Of a DNA stretch of 64,000 nucleotides, positions 35,303 through 44,443 are shown piece by piece. The DNA comes from Ilyobacter_A sp963675185. Its GTDB lineage: Bacteria; Fusobacteriota; Fusobacteriia; Fusobacteriales; Fusobacteriaceae. Under the pieces are notes generated by a model. It was not told the DNA's origin and ran no database searches. It saw only the letters and a program-made list of their open reading frames with translations. The stretch covers positions 310,001-374,000 of the forward strand of contig CAXXOH010000002.1 of assembly GCA_963675185.2 (NCBI GenBank), read 5' to 3'. A program made the position numbers and the translations under genes. Each line of letters opens with the position of its first letter. Position 1 is the first letter of the stretch.

Positions 35303-36376
35303 ATGGAAAAATCAGTTACTAAACGTTTTGGAATATTAACCGGGGGCGGAGACTGCCCAGGTCTGAATGCAGCAATCAGGGGAATATGCAAGGCTGCTCA
35401 TTTCAAATACGGTATGGAGATAATGGGAATAGAAGAGGGGTATAAGGGGCTTGTCGAGGGAAATGCCAAGTTGATGAGACCCGAGGACTTTTCAGGCATA
35501 ATCAACAAAGGGGGAACCATTTTAGGTTCATCCAGGGAGAGGCCATTTAAAGACCAAAAAAAAGTAGAAGCAATGATAGAAAATTATAAAAAGTGGGAGC
35601 TAGACTGCCTGATAGCAATAGGCGGTAACGGCACCCAGAAAAGGGCCAACTGGCTGAGAGAAATGGGCCTCAACGTGATCGGACTCCCAAAAACAATAGA
35701 CAATGATATTTTCGGCACAGACATGACCTTTGGCTTCCACTCTGCCCTCGATATAGCAACGGATGCCATAGACAGGCTGCACACCACAGCACACTCGCAC
35801 AGAAGGGCTCTAGTCATTGAGATAATGGGAAATCGTGCAGGGTGGCTCACACTCTATGCAGGGCTTGCAGGCGGAGGAGACGTAATTATCATCCCAGAAA
35901 TCCCCTATGACATAAGTATAATATACGAACATGTCAAGCACCGTATGGATAAAAAGGGAGGCTTCTCAGTAATAGCAGTTGCCGAAGGTGCTATGTCTGT
36001 AGAAGAAGCCAAACTTACAAAAAAAGAGCTAAGAAAGAAAAGATTAAAAGAGGGACTCAGCGCCGCTGAAAGGGTGTCAAAGGAACTCAATGAAATATCG
36101 GACCTAGAGACCAGGTATACCATATTAGGCTACCTACAGAGGGGCGGGGCCCCATCACCTTTCGATAGGGTGCTAGCCACGCAGTGTGGCACAGCTGCTG
36201 CCGAACTCCTAAACAAAGGCGTGTACAACAAGATGCTGGTATTGAGAGGTAACGATGTCATCTCAATACCAATCGAAGATGTAGCGGAGAAAACCAAGTT
36301 AGTTCCAAAAGACCACCTTACAATACAGTCTGCCAAACTGTCGGGAACCTGTTTTGGAGACGATGTGATTTTTTAA
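35303..36376 (+). CDS. pfkA: 6-phosphofructokinase
   Basis: A 357-residue glycolytic enzyme that phosphorylates fructose 6-phosphate. The start ILTGGGDCPGLNAAIRG (residues 11-27) and GGTILGSSRERPF (70-82) are the nucleotide-binding parts. The phosphate donor site reads GGNGT (107-111): Gly at the position equal to E. coli Gly104 argues for ATP. PKTIDND (129-135) has the catalytic Asp and Lys at the position of E. coli Gly124. This Gly/Lys pair is the mixed type seen in ATP-dependent long-branch PFKs. The substrate motif MGR is MGN here. The GGDGS aspartate is Asn. ATP use is likely, but not certain. ATG is behind AAGGGGGAT. Confidence 0.9.
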   Translation: MEKSVTKRFGILTGGGDCPGLNAAIRGICKAAHFKYGMEIMGIEEGYKGLVEGNAKLMRPEDFSGIINKGGTILGSSRERPFKDQKKVEAMIENYKKWELDCLIAIGGNGTQKRANWLREMGLNVIGLPKTIDNDIFGTDMTFGFHSALDIATDAIDRLHTTAHSHRRALVIEIMGNRAGWLTLYAGLAGGGDVIIIPEIPYDISIIYEHVKHRMDKKGGFSVIAVAEGAMSVEEAKLTKKELRKKRLKEGLSAAERVSKELNEISDLETRYTILGYLQRGGAPSPFDRVLATQCGTAAAELLNKGVYNKMLVLRGNDVISIPIEDVAEKTKLVPKDHLTIQSAKLSGTCFGDDVIF

Positions 36377-36392
36377 AACATTTCTAATATAG

Positions 36393-36424
36393 GAAAAGCT
36401 CCCACAACTATCGGGGGCTTTTTT
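36393..36424 (+). terminator. intrinsic terminator of pfkA
   Basis: AAAAGCTCCC and GGGGGCTTTT pair over a nine-base loop with a T-run. Confidence 0.8.
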
Positions 36425-36525
36425 ACTTTATTAAATATCTTCTCTTCATTAATCCATTTAATAATTATCTTTAAATTTGCAAAATAATTTAGCTACCCCA
36501 AGTCCCTGCTTAAAATTGTCGTTGG

Positions 36526-36845
36526 ATTACTGAACTTATTCGAAAACTTTCTTTAGACACAGAGCTTCACAGAGATTTAAAAAACATGAGGCGCACGGAG
36601 AAAACCTTTTAAAAATAATTTTTTGTCACGAATTTTCACAAATCACGCGAATCGATTAAAATCCCTAGGCTATGCTTTATTTGCATCTTTTTATTTATTT
36701 TTTCTCTGAGAAACTCTTTATTTTCCACTGTGTTACTCTGTGACCAAAATATCTTTTATTAGTGTAAATTCGTGCGATTCGTGACAAAAACATATATTTT
36801 TGATCTCTATGAATTTAAATCCAGAGGGCGGCTTAGGTTAATCAT
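36526..36845 (+). repeat. dispersed A-B-A'-B' intergenic element, copy 3
   Basis: The copy starts ATTACTGAACTTATTCG, with arm A CACAGAGCTTCACAGAG at about 36558, an extra 30-base GCGCACGGAG segment, arm B GTCACGAATTTTCACAAATC, A' CTCTGAGAAACTC and B' TTCGTGCGATTCGTGAC near 36770-36790. It lies between pfkA and the IS-disrupted gene, in the same orientation as the other copies. Confidence 0.85.
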
Positions 36846-37285
36846 ATAAAATCTTATAAAAATAAAAGGAATATGTGCAGATATTGAGTATTGAGAGGTG
36901 TAGAAAAAACATAAAAAATCTAAATTATTTTGATATCAATGTATAAAATTAAAGAAGGACTTTGATAAAAATGAGAGTCAATTTTTTCGAAGAATTTCCA
37001 AATAGCATATCTTTATCAAAGGCAAAATTGATTGATTTTCCTTCAACTATTTTTATCGCAGCAAAATCTTTCGAAGAGTTCAAAATATGGGAAGAAGAGC
37101 TCGGAAAAATCAATCCAGATCTTCAGGCTGCTTATTGGCCTATAATAAACAGATCTTATTGGATATCTTCTTTTTCATACCACGAAGACATCAAAAAACT
37201 GTACGATGATTTAAGAAAAAACACAGGAAAAGAAAGATTAAAAATTCTTTTTGACCTGGAGATACCGTTTAAGTTCAAATTATAT

Positions 37286-38650
37286 ACTCGACTTGTGCAA
37301 ATTTTTAAATCTAAATTGTTCAATATCTAATTTTTGGCGAATTCAAACTGAGAACCCTAAATAATCAAGGACTTTTTCCTCTGAATGGGTCTCTTCGTGT
37401 AATTCAATAATTAATTTTACCAATTTTGTGTTGCTGATTTTTATGAAATACTTTATTGTATCACCTAATGTATCTAATTTTAATTTGGCTTTAAATTTAA
37501 TATTACATAAGAACACATAAGCTGTATATACTAACCGCCAAAATCTTTTGATACCTTTAAGAGACCTCATTTCACAGTGATCCAATCCAAGATTTTCTTT
37601 TTGGTTCCTGTAGTTTGTCTCTATCTCCCAACGGTTTCCATAGTAAGAAATGATTTCTTTATCTGAAAGGGAAACATCTGTTGATATTATGTGTTTAGGT
37701 GATTTTTCTGGATTGAACTCATCTATCCAGCTAAGCACAACTACACAATTTTCTATACCCTTTATAGGTCCTTCATACCTGTAAGTATAGAATCTGCGAC
37801 CATTAACCTTGAAAGTTTTTAGATGTTTGGGGTTTATCTGCGCTCTGAAATCAGATAGTTTTATACGGATTCCTTGTGGATAAATAATTCTATTAGATCT
37901 TAGAGCTCCTATTACTTGATACCCTTTTGATTGGAGTTGATTTATGAATTTGTCTGAAATATACCAAGAATCCGCCAATACATACGTTGGTTTTTCTAAT
38001 TGTAGTGTATTGTCTTCAAGAAGAGATATGGCTATTTCGTGCTTAGTTTTGAACATGTTTTGTTCGCCATCGCATAATTCTTCTTTCAGATAAACATCAA
38101 AATCAAGCGGATAAGAAATACCGCCATTTTTAATGAAGGCACTTACAATACAGTGAGCCCACTCGCTTTTTTGGGTTACATGTGAGCGAATAAATCCCAT
38201 ACCTTCAATTTTTTTAGAGTTTGAAGATTTTGTAATAAGAGTGTCATCTATAGAGATGAAAATTGGTTCTGAATTTTTATGTGTTTCCGATTTTATGACA
38301 TCATATACAAAATTTTTCAAAGAGTTTCTGAGTTTTTCTTCATCCCAAGGTGAGTTATTGAGGAAACGAGTTGTACAGCTCCTGTCCTTAGAATTAAGAG
38401 TAAATCTATTTAAATTTGAAACATTCTTTTTTCCTTGTACGCCGATGATACCAGAAACTATACTGTTCATATGTTGCATTTGAGGCTTTGAAAAATTAAG
38501 ATCAAGAGCCATATTGAAGTTTACAATTTCATTTAAATTAGGTATAATAAGCATCGTAGATCGAATCTCCTTCGGTATGTTTTGTGTGGTGCTTAATTAT
38601 ACCTGTATATTGAGATTTGATCTACTTTTTATTTTTTGCACAAGTCTAGT
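37286..38650 (-). mobile_element. intact IS4-superfamily insertion sequence, 1365 bp
   Basis: Terminal inverted repeats start ACTCGACTTGTGCAAA on the left and ACTAGACTTGTGCAAA on the right (read inward). Both are flanked by TATAT (37281-37285 and 38651-38655), a 5-bp target duplication. The duplication length is supported independently because only this length restores the reading frame of the interrupted host gene. It carries one transposase gene on the minus strand. Insertion looks recent since both ends and the host halves are intact. Confidence 0.9.
37343..38554 (-). CDS. IS4-superfamily (IS701-like) DDE transposase
   Basis: A 403-residue transposase, apparently intact. Catalytic acids are the Asp of SIDDTLITKS, the Asp of VLADSWYIS and the Glu of GNRWEIETNYRNQK. 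The latter fits the Y-x2-R-x3-E-x6-K (YREK) signature of IS4-type enzymes. The N-terminal part has MALDLNFSKPQMQHMNS, as in IS701-type DDE_5 proteins. It occupies nearly all of the element and begins about 95 bp inside the right end. Confidence 0.88.
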   Translation of the reverse strand: MLIIPNLNEIVNFNMALDLNFSKPQMQHMNSIVSGIIGVQGKKNVSNLNRFTLNSKDRSCTTRFLNNSPWDEEKLRNSLKNFVYDVIKSETHKNSEPIFISIDDTLITKSSNSKKIEGMGFIRSHVTQKSEWAHCIVSAFIKNGGISYPLDFDVYLKEELCDGEQNMFKTKHEIAISLLEDNTLQLEKPTYVLADSWYISDKFINQLQSKGYQVIGALRSNRIIYPQGIRIKLSDFRAQINPKHLKTFKVNGRRFYTYRYEGPIKGIENCVVVLSWIDEFNPEKSPKHIISTDVSLSDKEIISYYGNRWEIETNYRNQKENLGLDHCEMRSLKGIKRFWRLVYTAYVFLCNIKFKAKLKLDTLGDTIKYFIKISNTKLVKLIIELHEETHSEEKVLDYLGFSV

Positions 38651-39185
38651 TATATAAAAATATTTTTCATTTTAGAAAAAATAAAAAATTAATCAAAAAA
38701 ATTTTTTCACAGGCAGAAGAGCTAAACATTGAAATTTACACTGCAGAATATCCACTATCAAATATACTAATCGAAAAAATTTTCAGATTTTTTGGAATCA
38801 ATTATGATATGACAAATTTCCCGCATAAAAGAATCATGATGTACTATACAAATAAGCTCAATAAAAAGTTTTTGAGAAAAATGGCTGAAAAAACAATAAC
38901 TAATGAAATAAAAAAATACGGCGATAACTTTGAGCTTGCTTTAAGATCAAATGCTCTAGGAATTTTTGGCAAAAATCCAAATATGTCACTTGATGATTTT
39001 AAAAGAGATTTCGAATTCGCAAAAAGTAAAAAGATACATACGGTAACAATCTTTAGATTGGAAGGTTTAGACAAAGAATACCTTAAATTAATTAAAAAAT
39101 TTATATAGTTTGAAATTGATGAATAAAAAACTGGATATTTTTATTTTCCTATAATATTGTCTTAATTAAGGAGGGGTGGAAATGC

Positions 39186-39536
39186 TTGATGATCCAAAGG
39201 GCCCTATCGAACATTTTTCATGAGGGATACTTAAAAGAAATAAGTATAAGGCGAGTAATAAAGAATTCATTGGGAGTTTTGAATAATTTCATGGAAACTT
39301 TGAAATCTGAAAAGCGTTTTATGAGCTTGACCTCAAAATTAAAAAAAATTATTGACTCTAAAATAAAAAAAGTTCCCTGCAAATAATCACCGAGAACACC
39401 ACTGACAATAGAGTAAACTTTTTCAGCCATTTTTGCAAGTGGTTTTTTGTAGTTTGAAAATTTAGATCTGAAATTTAAAAAGGAACCTAACTATACAAAA
39501 GTTAGGTTCCTAAAAGTTCTTGGCTTGATAGATATG
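39186..39536 (+). mobile_element. 3' remnant of an IS231-like element
   Basis: The frame 39186-39386 ends like the transposase of the intact IS at 56368-57913: KEISIRRVIKNSLGVLNNF against KEMSIRRVIKSSLGVLTDF, then LKKIIDSKIKKVP in both. The element's terminator hairpin (AGGAACCTAAC...GTTAGGTTCCT) and a right end CTTGATAGATATG at 39536 are kept. The left end is lost. Just outside the right end is CGGCTTCTTTTTT, half of an intrinsic terminator. Confidence 0.85.
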
Positions 39537-39770
39537 CCATATAGCGGCTTCTTTTTTATTTCTACTCAGTATTTACAATGAGTAGGTGCAATTTAAACTT
39601 ATAATGGTTTTAACAAATAATTCCAACTATTTGCTTTACAAGCTCGTCTAAATTTCTGAGATCTTCAATTTAATCAAAATAATTATATGCATAATACAGG
39701 CACAATGTATCATAGTATTCTTTGCTTTAAAATTTTTTAAAAATATAAAATTGTAAAGGAGTTTAAATGC

Positions 39771-40733
39771 ATGGAAAAAGTACAAAAAGCCGTTGATGAG
39801 AAGAAACTTCTCATTACAAATTTAAAAAACGAAATTTCAAAAGTCGTAATCGGCCAAGAAGATATGATTAACAAGACTTTAATCGGAATTTTTACCGAAG
39901 GGCACATACTTCTTGAAGGCGTCCCTGGTCTGGCAAAGTCTTTGGCAGTGAATACCCTGTCTAAAGTTTTTGGCCTTTCGTTCGCCAGAATCCAGTTTAC
40001 CCCCGATTTATTACCCAATGATATAATCGGGACAGAGATATACCATGAAAAAACCGGGGAGTTCAAGACTAAAAAGGGGCCAATTTTTGCAAACTTCATA
40101 CTTGCAGACGAAATAAACAGGGCTCCTGCAAAAGTTCAGTCTGCTCTACTTGAGTGTATGCAGGAGAAACAAGTAACCATATCGGACACTACCTACAAGC
40201 TCGACAAGCCTTTTTTGGTAATTGCAACGCAAAACCCATTGGAGCAGGATGGGACCTATCCGCTTCCAGAGGCTCAGCAAGACAGGTTCATGATGAAACT
40301 TAGTATACAGTACCCAAAGAAAGTAGAAGAAAGACAGATCCTGGAAATGATAATAAAAAATAACGAGCCTGAAAACGTAGAGTTAAATGCTATTATTACA
40401 AAAGAACAAGTTTTCGAAATTAAAAAACTTATTCACAGCATATATTTAGACGACAGACTTAAAGATTATATCCTCGATATAATCTTCAAAACAAGGGAGA
40501 TAAACCCTTATATCGAATGCGGTGCATCCCCAAGAGCCGGAATAAACCTTATAAAAGCGGCAAAAGCAAACGCTTTCCTGGATGGAAGAGCTTATGTCAT
40601 GCCTGATGATATAAGAAATGTTGTGTACGACATCTTAAGGCACAGGCTCATACTTACATACGAGGCCGAGGCAGAGAACTTAAAAGTGGAGCAAATAATT
40701 TCAAAGTTACTTGATGAGATAAAGTTACCGTAA
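39771..40733 (+). CDS. moxR: MoxR-family AAA+ ATPase
   Basis: A 320-residue AAA+ chaperone-type ATPase. Walker A is GVPGLAKS (residues 50-57) and Walker B LADEINRA (111-118), followed by TQNPLEQDGTYPLPEAQQDR, the MoxR sensor 1 and arginine region. It is the first gene of a seven-gene operon with DUF58 and VWA proteins, and may help mature metal or membrane complexes. An ATG at 39767 is out of frame; 39771 follows AAGGAG by 11 bases. Confidence 0.95.
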   Translation: MEKVQKAVDEKKLLITNLKNEISKVVIGQEDMINKTLIGIFTEGHILLEGVPGLAKSLAVNTLSKVFGLSFARIQFTPDLLPNDIIGTEIYHEKTGEFKTKKGPIFANFILADEINRAPAKVQSALLECMQEKQVTISDTTYKLDKPFLVIATQNPLEQDGTYPLPEAQQDRFMMKLSIQYPKKVEERQILEMIIKNNEPENVELNAIITKEQVFEIKKLIHSIYLDDRLKDYILDIIFKTREINPYIECGASPRAGINLIKAAKANAFLDGRAYVMPDDIRNVVYDILRHRLILTYEAEAENLKVEQIISKLLDEIKLP

Positions 40734-40761
40734 AATAAATGTATCAAGGAAGGTCTAAAGA

Positions 40762-41598
40762 ATGCTCAATAAGGAAATATTGAAAAAAATAAGAAATATT
40801 GAGATCAACTCGAACAGATTAAGCGATGAAATCTTTTCGGGAGAATACCACAGTTTTTTCAAAGGTAACGGGATGGAATTTTCAGATATAAGAAGGTATT
40901 CGCCTGGAGATGAGATTAAAAATATTGATTGGAAGGTTACTGCAAGACAAAGAAAAACTTATGTAAAACAGTTTAGGGAAGAAAGAGAAATGAATTTTTT
41001 TCTTTTGATTGATATTTCAGAATCAAATAACTTTACGAAAAAAAGAGACCTCATTGCTGAGATTTCTGCTGTTTTGGCCTTTTCGGCAGTAAAAAACAAT
41101 GATAAAGTAGGTGCTATTTTTTTCACCGATGAGGTCGAAAAACTAATCCCCTTAAAAAAAGGGAAAAAACACACTCTTTCCATAATGGAAATTCTTTTTA
41201 AATATTTTGATGAAAACCATCTTGAAAAAAAATTAAAAAAAACAAGCATAAAAAACGTTTTGGAGTATTTTGCAAAAATTCAAAAAAGAAGGAGCATTAT
41301 TTTTTTAATATCCGATTTTTTTGATGGAGATTATGAAAAACAGATAAAAATCTTGTCGAAAAAGCATGACCTGATTCTAATAAAAATTTCTGATAAAAAT
41401 AAAGATGTCATTCCGAAAGGGGCTGTCTTCACTTTTATAGACTCGGAAACAGGTGAAGTGATGACCATCGAAAATTTGAAATCTGAAATAAGATTGAACG
41501 ATTTTATAAATCTTGACAAAAGAAACCTTGTCGAAATTTCTACTGATGATGATTACGTAAAAAAACTTTCTTTATTTTTTAAAAGAAGGAGAAAGTAG
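40762..41598 (+). CDS. DUF58 (VWA-like) protein of the Bat operon
   Basis: A 278-residue cytoplasmic protein. The family motif EFSDIRRYSPGDEIKNIDWK (about residues 34-53) is complete, with TARQRKTYVKQFREERE behind it. A degenerate VWA domain starts FFLLIDISESN. It usually binds the MoxR ATPase. AAGGAAGG precedes the ATG. The next gene starts two bases after its stop. Confidence 0.93.
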   Translation: MLNKEILKKIRNIEINSNRLSDEIFSGEYHSFFKGNGMEFSDIRRYSPGDEIKNIDWKVTARQRKTYVKQFREEREMNFFLLIDISESNNFTKKRDLIAEISAVLAFSAVKNNDKVGAIFFTDEVEKLIPLKKGKKHTLSIMEILFKYFDENHLEKKLKKTSIKNVLEYFAKIQKRRSIIFLISDFFDGDYEKQIKILSKKHDLILIKISDKNKDVIPKGAVFTFIDSETGEVMTIENLKSEIRLNDFINLDKRNLVEISTDDDYVKKLSLFFKRRRK

Positions 41599-41599
41599 C

Positions 41600-42448
41600 A
41601 TGAAAAAACTCATTTTAATTTTCGTACTCTTATTAAGCTCTTTGCTCTTTGCAAGGGACATCTATATCGGAGATTTAATTAAGTTGCATATAAAAATCAA
41701 TGAAAGCACTCTGAGTCAGGAGGAAATACAAAAAGCCTTTGACCCGGATATCTTCTACCTCGAAAAAATTGAAAAAGACGGCGACAGCTTCACTTTAAAT
41801 TTGAGGATATTCGAACCAGGGTTACACGAGGTCGACCTGAGGGGAAGCATTGTAAAATTCGATGTGAAATCGGCCTTAAAAGATCCCCAGTCTACAACTA
41901 TCGCTGAAAATATGGAAAATAACGAAAACCTGAATATGACCAAACTCAAGCATTCGTTCCCATTTTGGATTCTCTATATTCTTTTGGGAATTTCAATAAT
42001 TTTCAGTTTTATATACTTTGTTATTAGGTTTAATAAAAAGAAAATTATGAGGCCGCTTACACCTTTTCAGGAATTTGAAAAAAACATTTCAAACATGGAC
42101 AGTGAAAACTTTTATGAACTGCTGAGCTATTCATTGAGGAAATACATAGACGATAAGTTCGGCGTCAACTACCTTAGCGGGGATTACTCCCAAATCCCAC
42201 AGATCAACAGCAAGGAAAAATTTGCAGAAATAAAATTCCACCTTGGGATTGAGGAGATATTGAAAAAACTTGATTTTTATAAATTTTCACAGGTTTCCAG
42301 TGGCTTAAGTGAAAGCAGGGAGGCACTGAAAACAAGTATAGTCAACATAGTTAAAGAGCTTGAAAATTATGAATTTTCACAGGAAAATGACAGGGCAGAT
42401 TTAGTAAATAAAGCTCAGCCAAGTGAGGTGGTGGATGAATATGTATAA
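41600..42448 (+). CDS. DUF4381-like envelope protein in the Bat operon
   Basis: A 282-residue protein with a signal-like N terminus (MKKLILIFVLLLSSLLFA), a ~110-residue extracytoplasmic part, one membrane helix (FPFWILYILLGISIIF, about residues 118-134) and a cytoplasmic C-terminal helix-rich domain. SYSLRKYIDDKFGVNYLSG resembles DUF4381 and the C-terminal part of BatD. Its sequence call is moderate; position between DUF58 and batA supports it. AGAAGGAGAAAGTAGC sits before the ATG. Confidence 0.75.
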   Translation: MKKLILIFVLLLSSLLFARDIYIGDLIKLHIKINESTLSQEEIQKAFDPDIFYLEKIEKDGDSFTLNLRIFEPGLHEVDLRGSIVKFDVKSALKDPQSTTIAENMENNENLNMTKLKHSFPFWILYILLGISIIFSFIYFVIRFNKKKIMRPLTPFQEFEKNISNMDSENFYELLSYSLRKYIDDKFGVNYLSGDYSQIPQINSKEKFAEIKFHLGIEEILKKLDFYKFSQVSSGLSESREALKTSIVNIVKELENYEFSQENDRADLVNKAQPSEVVDEYV

Positions 42449-43403
42449 ACTACACAACCCCTATTTCCTACTTCTTTTGCCCTTTGTAGCATGGTTTTTC
42501 TTTAAGAAAAATAAAAAAAAGGCTATAAGGATGCCCTCTCTGGAAATAGTAAAGCGAACAAAAATTGGTGAAAGTAAAAAGCATCTGATAGGAAAGTACC
42601 TCATCTTTATAGGAATAGTTCTGCTGATTTTTGGCTTGAGCAGACCTCAAAAAACAGAGGATAAGATAAAAAGACAGAAGGAAGGCATAGATATAACACT
42701 TGTTTTGGATATATCAAAAAGTATGCTCACCGAAGATTTTAATCCAAACAGACTGGAAAGAGCAAAAAAGGTTATGGACACTTTTACATCTAAGAGGACT
42801 CAGGACAGGATAGGGCTCGTCGTATTTGCAGGAAGTGCCTATACAAGGGTGCCGCTTACATTCGACTACAATGTGGTAAAAGAATCCCTTAGTTCTCTTA
42901 GCATATCTGACATAGCAGACAGCAACCGTACTGCCATAGGGATAGGTACTGCCACCGCAATAAACAGGCTCAAAAAAAGCCATGCAGAATCTAAAATAAT
43001 AATTCTCGTTACTGACGGTGAGAACAATTTCGGAAAAATAAGCCCTGAAAACGCTGTCACCATTGCAAAAGAGTTAGGCATCAAGATATACACCATAGGG
43101 GTAGGGGCAGAGTACATAAACCAACAAACTATCCTGGGGTCAATGAAAGTTAAAAATGATTCTTTAGACGAACTGCTTTTAAATAACATGGCCAAAGATA
43201 CTGGCGGGCTATATTTCAGAGCAAGTGATGAAAAAAAATTGGAAACTATTTTTAAAAAAATCGATGACCTGGAAAAGAGTAAGATCGAATCACGAGATAT
43301 CTATCTTTACAAGGAGTTATATAGGTATTTTGTTATAAGCGGCCTTCTACTTTTGATGACAGGACTTTGGTTTGATAACTATAGGTATATCCGCATACCT
43401 TAA
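42441..43403 (+). CDS. batA: VWA-domain membrane protein BatA
   Basis: A 320-residue inner-membrane protein with helices at both ends (about residues 8-20, 46-65 and 288-308) around a von Willebrand A domain. The metal site is complete: DISKS (DxSxS), then a Thr in the PLTFDYN loop, and TDGENN. It overlaps the previous gene by eight bases. ATG 42441 is chosen for spacing behind GAGGTGG; ATG 42435 and GTG 42423 are also in frame. It probably senses or binds a partner in the envelope in a MoxR-dependent way. Confidence 0.93.
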   Translation: MYKLHNPYFLLLLPFVAWFFFKKNKKKAIRMPSLEIVKRTKIGESKKHLIGKYLIFIGIVLLIFGLSRPQKTEDKIKRQKEGIDITLVLDISKSMLTEDFNPNRLERAKKVMDTFTSKRTQDRIGLVVFAGSAYTRVPLTFDYNVVKESLSSLSISDIADSNRTAIGIGTATAINRLKKSHAESKIIILVTDGENNFGKISPENAVTIAKELGIKIYTIGVGAEYINQQTILGSMKVKNDSLDELLLNNMAKDTGGLYFRASDEKKLETIFKKIDDLEKSKIESRDIYLYKELYRYFVISGLLLLMTGLWFDNYRYIRIP

Positions 43404-43447
43404 AATTATTAATTTTTAATGCTAAAAAATAAAAAAGGAGCCTTTTA

Positions 43448-44428
43448 ATGGAATTTGGAAACATCAGATACAGCTTATTTTTTATTTCAATCCCCATCGG
43501 GCTTATATTTTTGTACCTTGGATTTAAAAAAAAGGCAACGATAAAAAGGCAACTGTCTTTGGAAGGCAAGGCTAATTTTGAATTTACCAAAATTGCCCTG
43601 TATATCTTATCTCTTACGCTGATTGTTTTCTCACTTGTACAGCCGAGAATTTTAAATGGCTTTGAAAACATAAAAGTAAAGGGGCTCGATATCTATGTGC
43701 TCGTCGACGTATCTAAGTCGATGCTTGTAGAAGATGTCTTCCCGAACAGGCTGGAAAAGACCAAGCACGATATCAGCGAACTCTTAGACGGCCTAAAGGG
43801 GGACAGAATAGGGTTCATCCCATTTTCAAGCAGCGCGTATATACAGATGCCTCTAACAGATGACTACGATATGGCTAAAATGTTTGTGGAGGTAATAGAT
43901 ACAGACCTAATCAGCGGAGGCGGGACCAACATAACCCAAGCTTTGAAACTAGCCAGGAAATCTTTTAAAAACAGCGGCAGCAGCGAAAAAATAATACTCG
44001 TGGTGTCCGACGGTGATGAACACGAAAATGATTCTATCAATTATCTGAAAAAGGAAAACTTAAAAAAAGAGAATTTTAAAATTTACTCTCTCGGCGTCGG
44101 TACCGCCCAGGGTGGGGTTATCCCCGATACAGCAAACGGGCAGCACAATGGGTTCCTAAAGGATGAAAACGGAAATACCGTCATGGCAAAGTTGAGTACG
44201 GACACCTTGAAAAAACTTTCAGCAGAAGGCAACGGAAACTTCTACATGAGTGATAATTTCCATGACGGTATAGAGGGGTTCTTAAATGATATCAGCGTCT
44301 TGAAAAGAGATGAGAGCAGGGAAGAAAAAATAAAGAACTACAGGGAGCTTTACCAGTATTTCTTGGCGTCTGGGATACTGCTGTTCCTTTTTGCATATTT
44401 TTTCGACTACCATAAAAATAAGGATTAA
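43448..44428 (+). CDS. batB: VWA-domain membrane protein BatB
   Basis: A 326-residue paralogue of the preceding gene. Membrane helices lie near residues 11-24, 40-66 and 300-318. The MIDAS reads LVDVSKSM, and VVSDGDEH lies later; PLTDDYD supplies the Thr. FIPFSSSAYIQMPL matches the BatB group. The start has AAAAAGGAG. Order and spacing (44 bases after batA) place it in the same transcript. Confidence 0.93.
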   Translation: MEFGNIRYSLFFISIPIGLIFLYLGFKKKATIKRQLSLEGKANFEFTKIALYILSLTLIVFSLVQPRILNGFENIKVKGLDIYVLVDVSKSMLVEDVFPNRLEKTKHDISELLDGLKGDRIGFIPFSSSAYIQMPLTDDYDMAKMFVEVIDTDLISGGGTNITQALKLARKSFKNSGSSEKIILVVSDGDEHENDSINYLKKENLKKENFKIYSLGVGTAQGGVIPDTANGQHNGFLKDENGNTVMAKLSTDTLKKLSAEGNGNFYMSDNFHDGIEGFLNDISVLKRDESREEKIKNYRELYQYFLASGILLFLFAYFFDYHKNKD

Positions 44429-44443
44429 ATCGGGGGAGTACAG

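Larger units (their letters stand above)
36962..39108 (+). pseudogene. unknown ~258-residue gene split by an IS
   Basis: The N-terminal part runs from 36962 (or ATG 36971) to Tyr at 37285, and the rest resumes in frame at 38656 and stops at 39108. Removing 37286-38655 (the IS plus one 5-bp duplication) joins ...PFKFKLY to KNIFHFRKNK without a stop. The reconstituted protein has about 258 residues, with alternating strands and helices (STIFIAAKSFEEF, AAYWPIINRSYWIS, KIHTVTIFRLEGL) as in a TIM-barrel-like fold. I do not recognise the family. There is no signal peptide. Confidence 0.88.
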
